Origin: Cellvibrio sp. 79
GTDB taxonomy: Bacteria; Pseudomonadota; Gammaproteobacteria; Pseudomonadales; Cellvibrionaceae
Direction: 5' to 3'
Assembly: GCA_003056245.1 (NCBI GenBank)
Contig: MVDH01000003.1
Coordinates: forward strand, 330,187-394,186
DNA length: 64,000 nucleotides
Position 1 is the first letter of the stretch. Each line of letters begins with the position of its first letter. The position numbers and the translations under genes are program-made. Under the pieces are notes generated by a model, which made no database searches, had not been told where the DNA came from, and was given only the letters and a program-made list of their open reading frames with translations. Positions 26,276 through 35,486 of the stretch are shown in pieces.

Positions 26276-27151
26276 TTAAGGTTCAACCGGATCAGCTGGA
26301 TGAATTTTTGGTTCTTCATATTCTGTATAAATCGTAAATCCACGTTGGGTTAATTCAGCTTCTTTTGCATAGCGTTCTTTTTTTAGGGATTTTATTTTAT
26401 CCATCCATAAATCTTGCCAGTGTTCACGCTCTTCACCTTCGAATTGTGCTTTAGCTTCTGCTTCCCGACTATGAATATTGAAGATGATTAAATAGGCTGC
26501 CATTGCTGGATCTTTGCTTTCATCACCACGCCGAAATTTAATTTCTAAAAAAACATTATCTGCATATAAATACCAATTATCGAAATCTATTCGCATCCAT
26601 TGTTCCAAAGTGGGTACATAGTTTGGAGGGATGCCGTAACTATCATCTTCTTCATAATAACGAAATGCTTCTTCACCGGACAATCTCGGATAGTTGTAGG
26701 AGATTAGCGGTTTCCATCCTAGCGCAAGTAATTTTTGCAGTAGCGTTATAAATTCACGTCGCGCTTCATCATGCGACAAAGTATCAGCAGCAGTAATGCC
26801 TGCATTTATAGTGAAATCTGCAAGGCCTTCGTCAAGGTGATCCACATCCTCCATACCTACTATGCTCAAGGCGTGAGGAACTTGAAAGCCATATGCGCCA
26901 TGTTCAACAATTGCAACGCCTTGTATAGAAGCAGGCCAGCGATAACGATAAAAATTTAAACCTGCTGGCTGTTTAGTAACTTGATTGGCAGGAAGATTGT
27001 TACGCTGCAAAAATTGCGCACCTTGCTCTCCAATTTTTATTTTTACATTTACCGGGTTCATAGTAGGAGATCCTGTGTTTGGGTTGCAGCCAAATAAAAA
27101 TAGAGTGAAAAATATTAAAAGTTTTTGCATTTTAGTAAACATGCTTAGCAT
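26276..27151 (-). CDS. Lipoprotein of the T6SS cassette, candidate immunity protein
   Basis: 291 residues. The N-terminus ends in LFLFGC, a lipobox with Cys at about residue 22, so the protein should be lipid-anchored and periplasm-facing. The mature domain is acidic and rich in Tyr and Trp (GLNFYRYRWPASIQGVAIVE, GWKPLISYNYPRLSGEEAF, DFDNWYLYADNVFLEIKFRR), followed by a charged helical segment (about residues 230-270). The start at 27151 has AAGGAG 8 bases upstream and lies 20 bases inside the preceding effector gene, which indicates tight translational coupling. A periplasmic lipoprotein coded directly after a putative effector is the classical layout for immunity to periplasm-acting effectors. 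The family is not known to me by name. Confidence 0.7.
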   Translation of the reverse strand: MLSMFTKMQKLLIFFTLFLFGCNPNTGSPTMNPVNVKIKIGEQGAQFLQRNNLPANQVTKQPAGLNFYRYRWPASIQGVAIVEHGAYGFQVPHALSIVGMEDVDHLDEGLADFTINAGITAADTLSHDEARREFITLLQKLLALGWKPLISYNYPRLSGEEAFRYYEEDDSYGIPPNYVPTLEQWMRIDFDNWYLYADNVFLEIKFRRGDESKDPAMAAYLIIFNIHSREAEAKAQFEGEEREHWQDLWMDKIKSLKKERYAKEAELTQRGFTIYTEYEEPKIHPADPVEP

Positions 27152-28163
27152 CAGGTGACTCCTTCCAGCCAGCCATAATCTTTAGCTCATTGCTCATATG
27201 CGCAGCTTTTATATCCATTAATTTATGGAACATACCTGCGGCCTCAACAATCCAATCCATGCGGCTTTTTTCGTTTTCAACTATCAGGTCATTGGGTGCA
27301 ATGGATTTCAAGTCAGGTTCTTCTGTTTCACACTGGTGAGTAAATACAAGCTCATATTTAGGGGGTATCAATCGAAGAATCGGCCATTTAAACCAGTTCC
27401 GCTCCCTGGCTGTCCATTTACTAAATTCAGGATCGTTATAAATCAGTGGTTGCAAAACTCTTCGTTGTTCGTGATCTGCAATTGCAAGTAAATGTTTGAG
27501 TTGCTTATCCCTGCGCGCCTTTGATGGTGCCATTTTTTCAATTTGCACAATATATTCAAAGCCTTTAATTAAATCCGGCGATGCAGCTAGATTATTAATT
27601 TTTCCAAGGGACTTAGTTGACCAGGGCAATGCTTTAACATAGGTTTTAACCGGTTCAATGAGTTTGTCGCAATGGCGCTTATGAATGCAGTCCATACCGT
27701 TAAAAAAGTTTTGGGGGTAGCGGTTGTAAAACCAATGTGCGGGAGCGATATCACCAAACAACCAAAGATTACCCTGACCTAGACCATTTGCAATATTTTG
27801 GCCATCCATAACCCCGAGTGCTTCTCCGGAAAAATAAGATGCCTTTACCTGAAACTTATCCAGCAAACACGCCACCGTTTTACTCGCAAATGCGCCGAGC
27901 GCCATCCAGTAATAGCGACCTATTTTGCTGGCATCGCCACCCTCTTCTGTTTCGAGATAAAAACGTGCGTAGGTTGCGGATATACGCCGCGCACGCGCAG
28001 CGTACAGGCCGATTAATTTGTAAGTGCCATCACTTTTTTTATCGGATAAACGTAAATACGAAAATTGTTGCGCGTATGACCAAAGCTCATTGCAAGTGAT
28101 AGTGATTGGTTGGGTTTTTGCCGGGGCGTCGTTAACACCATTAGTCGGTTTGGGTTCTGCCAT
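27132..28163 (-). CDS. Putative T6SS effector, DUF2515-like
   Basis: 343 residues, no signal peptide and no membrane helix. The segment GQGNLWLFGDIAPAHWFYNR resembles the GNxWlFqDxxP motif I recall from DUF2515 proteins, and ISATYARFYLETEEGG followed by YYWMALGAFASKTVACLLD recalls their N-terminal helical part. This assignment is from memory and moderate. The C-terminal half is basic and aromatic, with several His and Cys (DCIHKRHCDKL, FTHQCETEEPD). It starts 6 bases after the DUF4150 gene and is overlapped by the lipoprotein gene, so it is the cargo of a PAAR-like tip protein by position. The biochemical activity is unknown. A structural or adaptor role cannot be excluded. Confidence 0.6.
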   Translation of the reverse strand: MAEPKPTNGVNDAPAKTQPITITCNELWSYAQQFSYLRLSDKKSDGTYKLIGLYAARARRISATYARFYLETEEGGDASKIGRYYWMALGAFASKTVACLLDKFQVKASYFSGEALGVMDGQNIANGLGQGNLWLFGDIAPAHWFYNRYPQNFFNGMDCIHKRHCDKLIEPVKTYVKALPWSTKSLGKINNLAASPDLIKGFEYIVQIEKMAPSKARRDKQLKHLLAIADHEQRRVLQPLIYNDPEFSKWTARERNWFKWPILRLIPPKYELVFTHQCETEEPDLKSIAPNDLIVENEKSRMDWIVEAAGMFHKLMDIKAAHMSNELKIMAGWKESPDAKHVY

Positions 28164-28169
28164 GATTAA

Positions 28170-28829
28170 TTATTCCTGTTCACCTGCGCTGAATTTATGC
28201 CACACCAAATAACAATCAATACTTTCATTTTGTTCCGTCGAACAAACAAAGGTTTTGCCAAAGACATTGGATTTGCCATTGCCTTGGTCGAGATCCTCCT
28301 TTTGTCCGGCGGGAAGTGTTTTGTAATTGAGGCCATGTACCGGTTGACCCAATTCATCGATAAATTCAAAACGCAGCGTGTAAATGGATTCAACTTCACC
28401 GGGTTTTAAATTGAGTTCATTTACCGTGGTTGCGGCACCCAGATTAATTCCCATGGTGTTGCGGTTATTCATGGTGGTCATATCCATGTGGCGGACCACG
28501 CCTTCACCTTCGGCTTTAACATCGAATGAATAACTACTAAATTGAGTTTTGTTACCGGTGGTGCCGGAAATTATCCCGGTCGCCGAGCCCGCCTGATCAC
28601 CCGAACATTTCGTGTGAGTTGAACTGGCGATAGCGGTGGGATTGCCATCAATAATTACACTTGATGTTGCCTGTGCGAGATCGGAAACCTGGCTCACCAC
28701 CGGATAAGGAATTGGCGGCGTTGCACTGCCCACCGGCGTTTTACAAACATCCGGGGCGGTGCACATGGATTTATCGCCACTGCCTTTGTGGCTGAAGTTA
28801 CGTGTGTTCGCAAATACACTGCGAGTCAT
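28170..28829 (-). CDS. DUF4150 PAAR-like T6SS tip protein
   Basis: 219 residues. Residues about 1-130 show the DUF4150 pattern: VFANTRNFSHKGSGDKSMC near the N-terminus, DVCKTPVG followed by PIPYPVVSQVSDLAQA, VIIDGNPTAIASSTHTKCSG, and GVVRHMDMTTMNNRNTMG. These proteins form PAAR-like cones that cap the VgrG spike and attach cargo effectors. The rest (about residues 135-219) is an extension with an immunoglobulin-like feel (LRFEFIDELGQPVHGLNYKT) that may bind the next-encoded effector. AAGGAG lies 7 bases upstream. It is preceded at 17 bases by the ketosynthase-like gene, the usual partner in such cassettes. Confidence 0.88.
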   Translation of the reverse strand: MTRSVFANTRNFSHKGSGDKSMCTAPDVCKTPVGSATPPIPYPVVSQVSDLAQATSSVIIDGNPTAIASSTHTKCSGDQAGSATGIISGTTGNKTQFSSYSFDVKAEGEGVVRHMDMTTMNNRNTMGINLGAATTVNELNLKPGEVESIYTLRFEFIDELGQPVHGLNYKTLPAGQKEDLDQGNGKSNVFGKTFVCSTEQNESIDCYLVWHKFSAGEQE

Positions 28830-28846
28830 ATTAGCTCCTTAAAAAA

Positions 28847-29884
28847 TTAACACGCGGATAAAACAACTGCACCGCGCAATCCACCATCGGATGATGCGGT
28901 AACCAATGTATTTCCGTTGCGGGTATGTATATCAACACTGGCAAGCGCGATAGCAGCAAGTGGAAATGCAGCGCCCAAATCGCCAAAACATTCGGCGGGG
29001 CGATAGATTGGGCAATCAGGAATTAAACGTTGCTGATTGCGCAATACCGCGAGCGACGTTTCACTGGTGTAATGGGATTCACCATTTTCTGATGAAAAAA
29101 TCCGGCTCACTGATCCTGCAACATTTTTTAATGCGTTGGACATAGCGGGAGCAAGTGCTTGCGCACGATAAGGCAAATTTCCCAACAAGTGGCCACTTTC
29201 GTGTGCGAGCGCCGGTTTATGCAATTTCAATAGCGGGCGTTTTTGCAAACGCTGTTTTGTGTGGGCTGATGCAACCAATAAAAAAGCAGCCGCTTCACCC
29301 GGCACAAAACCATCTCCCGTATCTTCACTCGCCAGACGTTTCTGCTCATGCAAAATACCTAATGTGCGCAAGTCATAAAAACTATCGATGCCACCTATCA
29401 ACGCGTAGTCTGCGCCGGTGGTATAGAAATAATTAAACGCTGCATCCAGTGCTTCCATAAAACCCGCGCGTCCTTTGGCACAGTAACGGCTGTGCGTGTA
29501 ATCGAGTTCTACGCCAGTGGTTTTAACCAGATTATTGATAAATGCCTGGTTTACCCCACAGCCTTGATAATAGGATTCCGGACCGGCAAGAAATAATGGC
29601 AGAGATAAATCCGGCAAGCGCGGTTTTAAATCCAGCAATGAAAAGCTGGCCAGTTTCAGTAAACGAATTTGCGGCGGGCTCATTCCCGGTAGCAGTTGGG
29701 GAATGCGTACATCAAACGCAGCATCGGGAACCGCCGAGAATGTCAGTTTCTGTTCTTCTGTGCCCGGCAAGTTGCATAGCTGATAGCTGTTAAGCCCTGC
29801 ATCAACAGCCGCACGGATCATTGCCGGTATTGCACCGAGGGGCGTCAGCAAACTTGCGTCACACACATAAATTTCGCTCATCAC
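28847..29884 (-). CDS. Ketosynthase (thiolase-fold)-like protein of T6SS cassette
   Basis: 345 residues. The thiolase/ketosynthase fold is indicated by SRYCAKGRAGFMEALDAAFN, in which Cys135 aligns with the ketosynthase nucleophile, then YALIGGIDSFYD, LASEDTGDGFVPGEAAAFLL, and near the end ECFGDLGAAFPLAA with SSDGGLRGAVVLS. The usual second catalytic motif with HGTGT is not obvious (SSENGESHYTSE lies there), so condensing activity is uncertain. Such proteins are repeatedly found between TIGR02270 and DUF4150 genes in T6SS cargo clusters; their role is unknown. The ATG at 29884 overlaps the stop of the previous gene by four bases (ATGA). Confidence 0.82.
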   Translation of the reverse strand: MMSEIYVCDASLLTPLGAIPAMIRAAVDAGLNSYQLCNLPGTEEQKLTFSAVPDAAFDVRIPQLLPGMSPPQIRLLKLASFSLLDLKPRLPDLSLPLFLAGPESYYQGCGVNQAFINNLVKTTGVELDYTHSRYCAKGRAGFMEALDAAFNYFYTTGADYALIGGIDSFYDLRTLGILHEQKRLASEDTGDGFVPGEAAAFLLVASAHTKQRLQKRPLLKLHKPALAHESGHLLGNLPYRAQALAPAMSNALKNVAGSVSRIFSSENGESHYTSETSLAVLRNQQRLIPDCPIYRPAECFGDLGAAFPLAAIALASVDIHTRNGNTLVTASSDGGLRGAVVLSAC

Positions 29885-31113
29885 CGGTGACCTTCCGGCA
29901 TGCGGATATTTGAAAGGATTCGTCGCTGATCGCCCAAGGCAAGTTCAATAGCTGCCGCTTGTCGTTGTCCTTGTAATCCATCCCGCAATAGCTTTTCCAT
30001 CAATGCCAGTGTTTTGATTTGGCCGGCCAGATAATGTTGTCCGGGAATAAAACCGGCACCATTGCGCTTCCAGTATTGGCACACCAGAGCCTGATCTGGC
30101 TGTGCAAGATTTTCGTAGCCGGGTGGATTATCCAGATCGAAATCATCGTCGAGTGATGGCTTCTTCAATGTCAGTTTTGCATCGGTAAGATCAACACCCG
30201 TAATTGTGCTGAAGGCATATCCAGCCAGGGACGCATAAGCCGGTTCCGCCATACGTTCCAACAACCAGTTCATGTGCCGGGGATCACCCAATGCCGCCAG
30301 CGCCAAAATCAGCGGCGGGATTTGTTGCGCTGATTGCGCTAATTTTTTTAGCCATAACAGATGGGTTTGCGCAGGCTGGCAGCGAACGGCCAACTGAATT
30401 GCGCGAATCTGATATGGCCCCACAGTTAACAACCAAGGCTCAAAGGCGGCGCAAGCAGAATCATCACCCATTAACAGGCGTGACCAATAACTCCAGAAGT
30501 GCGCGGATGAATTCTCCGGTAATTGCATGGCTTGGATAGCGGGCAATAAATCCAATCGTTTTAACTCGCCCGCCAAACGCAATGCGCGCGCAACGGCAAG
30601 GTCAGCGGGATTATCCGCTGCAGAGCGAAGGAAAGCATTTAAATAATCGCATGGATCAAGGCGGCGCAAGCTACACACTACAAGGGATAAATTGCGCAAC
30701 CAAGCGCTATCACTTTCCATCCACGGGCGCAGGAATGAGTGGATTTTGTTATCGGGCAACCACCCCAGCGCTGAAGCCAGGCCCGGAAAAGAGGATTTGT
30801 TATCTTGCCCAAGCAGCAATACTTCATCGATCTTGCGTAAATCACCGGATTGAAATGCCAAATTGGCGAGCACAAATAATTCGCCACTATCGCCGGCTTG
30901 CGCCGCTTGCAAGGCGATGTCCCAACTGTAATCGGGCACAACCAATAAACCACTTACATGGCGGGCGATGCGCAATTCCAATTTGCGGATAAAAAAGCGC
31001 GGCTGGCTCACCTGGTTTATCACATAGGCGCGCTGGCTCCAAAGGTAGGCTGCTTCGTTAACATGCTGCTCCAGCAAATGATCGAAAATCCGGACTTTAT
31101 CGATTAACAACAT
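29881..31113 (-). CDS. TIGR02270 family T6SS-associated protein
   Basis: About 410 residues, helical, HEAT-like. The N-terminus IFDHLLEQHVNEAAYLWSQR followed by RIARHVSGLLV matches the TIGR02270 pattern (a helix with QH..EA.flw, then an AHL.GL-type segment). The rest consists of repeated helical hairpins ([40 protein letters not shown]) and a C-terminal part with YWKRNGAGFIPGQHYLAG. These proteins are encoded with DUF4150 and ketosynthase-like genes; their function is unknown. The start is uncertain: ATG at 31113 covers all family similarity but lacks a ribosome site, while a GTG at 31149 has GAGG close upstream inside a small hairpin. Confidence 0.82.
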   Translation of the reverse strand: MLLIDKVRIFDHLLEQHVNEAAYLWSQRAYVINQVSQPRFFIRKLELRIARHVSGLLVVPDYSWDIALQAAQAGDSGELFVLANLAFQSGDLRKIDEVLLLGQDNKSSFPGLASALGWLPDNKIHSFLRPWMESDSAWLRNLSLVVCSLRRLDPCDYLNAFLRSAADNPADLAVARALRLAGELKRLDLLPAIQAMQLPENSSAHFWSYWSRLLMGDDSACAAFEPWLLTVGPYQIRAIQLAVRCQPAQTHLLWLKKLAQSAQQIPPLILALAALGDPRHMNWLLERMAEPAYASLAGYAFSTITGVDLTDAKLTLKKPSLDDDFDLDNPPGYENLAQPDQALVCQYWKRNGAGFIPGQHYLAGQIKTLALMEKLLRDGLQGQRQAAAIELALGDQRRILSNIRMPEGHR

Positions 31114-31182
31114 AACGGCACTGCTACAACGGGTAAATGAAAACGACACGACACCTCGTCGTGCGGGGCGGGGATTATCCTA

Positions 31183-32079
31183 TTATTCGGCGGCGAGACC
31201 TGCGACGCCGCGCGCAAATTGCTCCACCAGGAAATCAATAAACAAGCGCACTTTGGGCGCGAGATGGCGTTGCTGCGGATAGACAACCCACACACCCATT
31301 TCCGGTGATTGGAACTCATCCAGCACTGATACCAATTTCCCGTTTGCCAGATATTCTTCCACGTAGTAATCCGGTAATTGCGCAAGACCAAGGCCTTTGA
31401 GCGTTGCATCCAATAACGCCGGGCCAGAGTTGGCTTGCCAATTGCCGCGAACCATTAAATCCTTGCGCTGACCATTGTGATGGAGCAACCAGTAGCCGCG
31501 TGTACCGATCAAACAATTGTGTCGTTCGAGGTCCGTCAGGGTTTGCGGTGGAGCGATACGCTCGAGGTAATCAGGCGAGCCGACAATATATTCAAGCCGG
31601 TCACACAACCGGCGCGCAACCAGTGTGGATTCGCGTAATACACCCATACGGATCCCCAGATCGAAGCCTTCCTCAATCATTTCCACCTGGCGGTTGCTGA
31701 AATACATATTGATCTTCAATTGCGGGTACCGCAGCTGGAAGTCATTTACCAACGGGGCGATATATTTATCGCCGAAGGTCGCCGGTGCAGTGATTTTCAA
31801 CACGCCCGTGGGCAAGCCCTGCTGCTGTTGCAGCAATACTTCTGCATCGCGCACCCCATCAAACAACTGGCGACAGGCCTCAAAATAAATACTACCCGCT
31901 TCCGTGAGCCGGATCTGGCGGGTACTGCGATACAACAATTGTGTACCCAATTGTTGTTCAAGCTGACTCACCAACCGACTCACATGTGAGCTGGACACCT
32001 GCAGGTTGCGCGCCGCAGCAATAAAACTGCCATGACGCACCACTTGTACAAAACCCTCGACCCGTTCCCAATGCTGCAT
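31183..32079 (-). CDS. LysR family transcriptional regulator
   Basis: 298 residues. The N-terminal winged helix (residues about 1-60) reads FVQVVRHGSFIAAARNLQVS with SSHVSRLVSQLEQQLGTQLL and RSTRQIRLTEAG, the LysR signature. The co-inducer domain follows (PTGVLKITAPATFGDKYIAP, then YPQLKINMYFSNRQVEMIEE and FDLGIRMG), as in the CrgA/DsdC-like subgroup. It is divergent from adhC with a perfect 8+8 inverted repeat in the gap, so regulation of the formaldehyde pathway is the likely job. Its 3' end lies 33-70 bases before the first gene of the T6SS cassette on the same strand without an obvious terminator. Confidence 0.93.
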   Translation of the reverse strand: MQHWERVEGFVQVVRHGSFIAAARNLQVSSSHVSRLVSQLEQQLGTQLLYRSTRQIRLTEAGSIYFEACRQLFDGVRDAEVLLQQQQGLPTGVLKITAPATFGDKYIAPLVNDFQLRYPQLKINMYFSNRQVEMIEEGFDLGIRMGVLRESTLVARRLCDRLEYIVGSPDYLERIAPPQTLTDLERHNCLIGTRGYWLLHHNGQRKDLMVRGNWQANSGPALLDATLKGLGLAQLPDYYVEEYLANGKLVSVLDEFQSPEMGVWVVYPQQRHLAPKVRLFIDFLVEQFARGVAGLAAE

Positions 32080-32116
32080 TATTGCTCCATAGCAACAATT
32101 AAGTGATTTTAAAATG

Positions 32117-32137
32117 GCTTATTGCCATTCAATAAGC
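32117..32137. promoter_or_regulatory. Inverted repeat GCTTATTG-N5-CAATAAGC, candidate LysR site
   Basis: Two perfect 8-bp arms separated by CCATT in the gap between the lysR and adhC starts. It contains the T-N11-A spacing expected of LysR-type sites. A weaker repeat (TTGCT-CCAT-AGCAA, about 32090-32103) lies closer to the LysR start. Confidence 0.6.
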
Positions 32138-32196
32138 AGTCTACACTGTGCGCAAACTTTTCGGGCTTATCAAATGATGAGCACTGGACCTTTTAA

Positions 32197-33324
<1,128 letters not shown>

Positions 33325-33383
33325 TATCGAACGCTTACAAAAACGACGCCCGCAGTGCGCACATCGTTTTAATGGAAAATAAT

Positions 33384-34229
33384 ATGTCCCAAAAATTAAC
33401 CGAAATCGCCGCCAATAAAAGTTTTGGTGGCTGGCATAAACGCTTCAAACATTTTTCAACTGCATTAAATTGCGAAATGATCTTCGCTATTTATTTGCCA
33501 CCTCAAGCAGATACTGAAAAAGTACCCGTACTCTGGTGGCTTTCCGGCCTCACCTGTACCGATGAAAATTTTATGCAAAAGGCTGGGGCACAAAAAATTG
33601 CAGCTGAATTAGGCGTTGCGATTATTTGCCCGGACACCAGCCCGCGCGGATTAAATTTACCCGGCGATTCAGACAGCTACGATTTTGGCGTCGGCGCCGG
33701 GTTTTATGTCAACGCAACACAGGAACCCTGGAAAAATAATTACCAGATGTATGATTACATCACGAAGGAATTACCAGAGTTAGTGAATAAAAATTTTCCG
33801 TTGAACGGAAAGGAATCGATCAGCGGACACTCCATGGGGGGGCACGGCGCATTGGTCATCGCGTTGAATTCACCGAACCGCTATCAATCGGTATCCGCAT
33901 TTGCGCCGATCACCAATCCGGTAAATTGCCCTTGGGGTCAAAAAGCATTTGCGGGATATTTGGGTGAGGAACGTAACAGCTGGAATGTTTATGATACGTG
34001 TTATCTCATTGCTAACGGCAACTCAAAACAACAATTATTTATCGACCAGGGGCAAGCTGATAATTTTTTATCTGCTCAATTAAAACCTGATGCATTACAA
34101 AAAGCCTGCGCAGAAAATCAGCACCCGCTAAAATTTCGCTTACACGCTGGTTACGATCACAGTTATTTTTTTATCGCCAGTTTTATTGAGGATCACCTGC
34201 GTTATCACGCACAATTTTTAAAAAATTAA
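33384..34229 (+). CDS. fghA: S-formylglutathione hydrolase
   Basis: 281 residues. A serine esterase that releases formate and glutathione from S-formylglutathione. Motifs: LWWLSGLTCTDENFMQKAGA, PDTSPRGLNLPGDSDSYDFG with GAGFYVNAT, the nucleophile elbow SISGHSMGGHGALV (Ser150), then DQGQADNF and HAGYDHSYFFI for the Asp and His. The start at 33384 is preferred over an ATG 12 bases upstream because GGAA precedes it with good spacing and family proteins begin there. It lies 59 bases after adhC and is probably co-transcribed; a strong terminator follows. Confidence 0.97.
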   Translation: MSQKLTEIAANKSFGGWHKRFKHFSTALNCEMIFAIYLPPQADTEKVPVLWWLSGLTCTDENFMQKAGAQKIAAELGVAIICPDTSPRGLNLPGDSDSYDFGVGAGFYVNATQEPWKNNYQMYDYITKELPELVNKNFPLNGKESISGHSMGGHGALVIALNSPNRYQSVSAFAPITNPVNCPWGQKAFAGYLGEERNSWNVYDTCYLIANGNSKQQLFIDQGQADNFLSAQLKPDALQKACAENQHPLKFRLHAGYDHSYFFIASFIEDHLRYHAQFLKN

Positions 34230-34278
34230 TCAGGAATCTACGAAAACCACACCAAAAAATTATTTTAAAAGCAACCCC

Positions 34279-34312
34279 AAAAAAGGGGGCGCAATTTTGC
34301 GCCCCCTTTTTT
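34279..34312. terminator. Terminator of adhC-fghA, usable in both directions
   Basis: A 16-bp perfect stem (34279-34294 with 34297-34312, core GGGGGCGCAA) with runs of A and T at the ends. It also closes the convergent membrane-protein gene at 34322. Confidence 0.92.
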
Positions 34313-34321
34313 GATATATAT

Positions 34322-34831
34322 TTAATTTGCCGATAACGGTGTAGTACTATTGCGCGATGCACGCACCAGACAGAGCGCACGCGAAACAAAATAGCCACTA
34401 AATCCACCATAAGCCAAACACAATATCGGCATAAACGCTACTTGCGAAGTAATTGGATTGTTCAGTGCGTAAAGTACAGCCACTACATACTTGGTAAAAA
34501 ATATCGCCAGGATTACCAATAAGGGAATCCAGCTTCCAGGGATATAAAATTGATATGAGCTGGCAAGATAGCGAACATCATTTATCGCAAATAATTTGTA
34601 ACCCAAAAATGTCATTAACGCTAATCCTGACAACCACAAGGAAAGCGATATGACCTGCGCACCAAAATTAGACACAACACCCACCAACGATAAAATCACC
34701 ATCCCCGTCGGCAATAAATAAGCCAGCCATAATTTCACTTGGCGGTTTCGGGTTTGCTGCAGGCCAAGAATGATCAATCCCAGCAATAATCCAAATACCC
34801 AGAACGGTGTATGCGACAGTATTTGCAACAT
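34322..34831 (-). CDS. Hypothetical membrane protein, DUF6622-like
   Basis: 169 residues with five predicted membrane helices. The N-terminus (FWVFGLLLGLIILGLQQTRN) and the short basic loop RNRQVKLW are shared with small membrane proteins grouped as DUF6622, as far as I can recall; the function is unknown. AAGGAATAAAT precedes the ATG at 34831. It stands alone between convergent fghA and the M23 peptidase gene. No operon partner is obvious. Confidence 0.6.
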   Translation of the reverse strand: MLQILSHTPFWVFGLLLGLIILGLQQTRNRQVKLWLAYLLPTGMVILSLVGVVSNFGAQVISLSLWLSGLALMTFLGYKLFAINDVRYLASSYQFYIPGSWIPLLVILAIFFTKYVVAVLYALNNPITSQVAFMPILCLAYGGFSGYFVSRALCLVRASRNSTTPLSAN

Positions 34832-34957
34832 TATTTATTCCTTATTATGCAGAGTTGTAAGTAAACAAAGTAACATCTTCTTCCAGCGTTTAAATAGTTA
34901 CAAAAATCACATAAACAATTAGCAGGATGTCACCTATTGGTTTGCGACAAAGGTGAC

Positions 34958-35467
34958 TCAGGGTTTTATCACCTGCGCCGGATCCAGATAAAACGCTTTT
35001 TTCCATCCTTGGGTAGAACCATCGATTTTCCATACGTAAGGCAACAAACTCACAACGGTATAATGTAAATGTGCGGGTTTACCCTTGGCATTCCCGGTAT
35101 CGCCCAGCAAACCAATTTCCGAGCCACGCCATACTGGTTCGCCAATAAAGACTAAATCACTATTCAAGTGGGCGTAATAATGGACTCGCCATTTTGGCCC
35201 TAACACCGCCACGACTTTTCCACCCAAGGGTAGTTCACCGGCAAAAATAACAATTCCATAAGTCGCTGAAAGAATCGGTGTACCCAACTTTCCAAAAATA
35301 TCTATGCCTTTGTGAACACCGGATTTTCCCCAGGGCTCAAACCAGAATGATTTCGCATTCCAGTCGTTGTTCGTCGCATGTTTAACAGGGATAACGGAAA
35401 ACTCAGGGAGCAAACACCCGAACAATAATACAATCAGGAATATTTTTAGCTTTCGCCATTTTTTCAC
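34958..35467 (-). CDS. M23 family metallopeptidase, membrane-anchored
   Basis: 169 residues from a GTG at 35467: VKKWRKLKIFLIVLLFGCLL gives a membrane anchor or lipoprotein signal (LFGC), with AGG about 9 bases upstream. The frame is open to 35533, but that would overlap the upstream gene by 47 bases. The catalytic domain has the LytM/M23 zinc motifs: HKGIDIFGKLGTPI (HxxxD), YYAHLNSD, and PAHLHYTVV (HxH). M23 enzymes cut peptidoglycan cross-bridges or stems, and zinc ligands appear intact, so activity is likely. It follows the CPBP gene at 19 bases and is probably co-transcribed with it. Confidence 0.85.
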   Translation of the reverse strand: MKKWRKLKIFLIVLLFGCLLPEFSVIPVKHATNNDWNAKSFWFEPWGKSGVHKGIDIFGKLGTPILSATYGIVIFAGELPLGGKVVAVLGPKWRVHYYAHLNSDLVFIGEPVWRGSEIGLLGDTGNAKGKPAHLHYTVVSLLPYVWKIDGSTQGWKKAFYLDPAQVIKP

Positions 35468-35486
35468 AACGTTATACCTGCATTGA

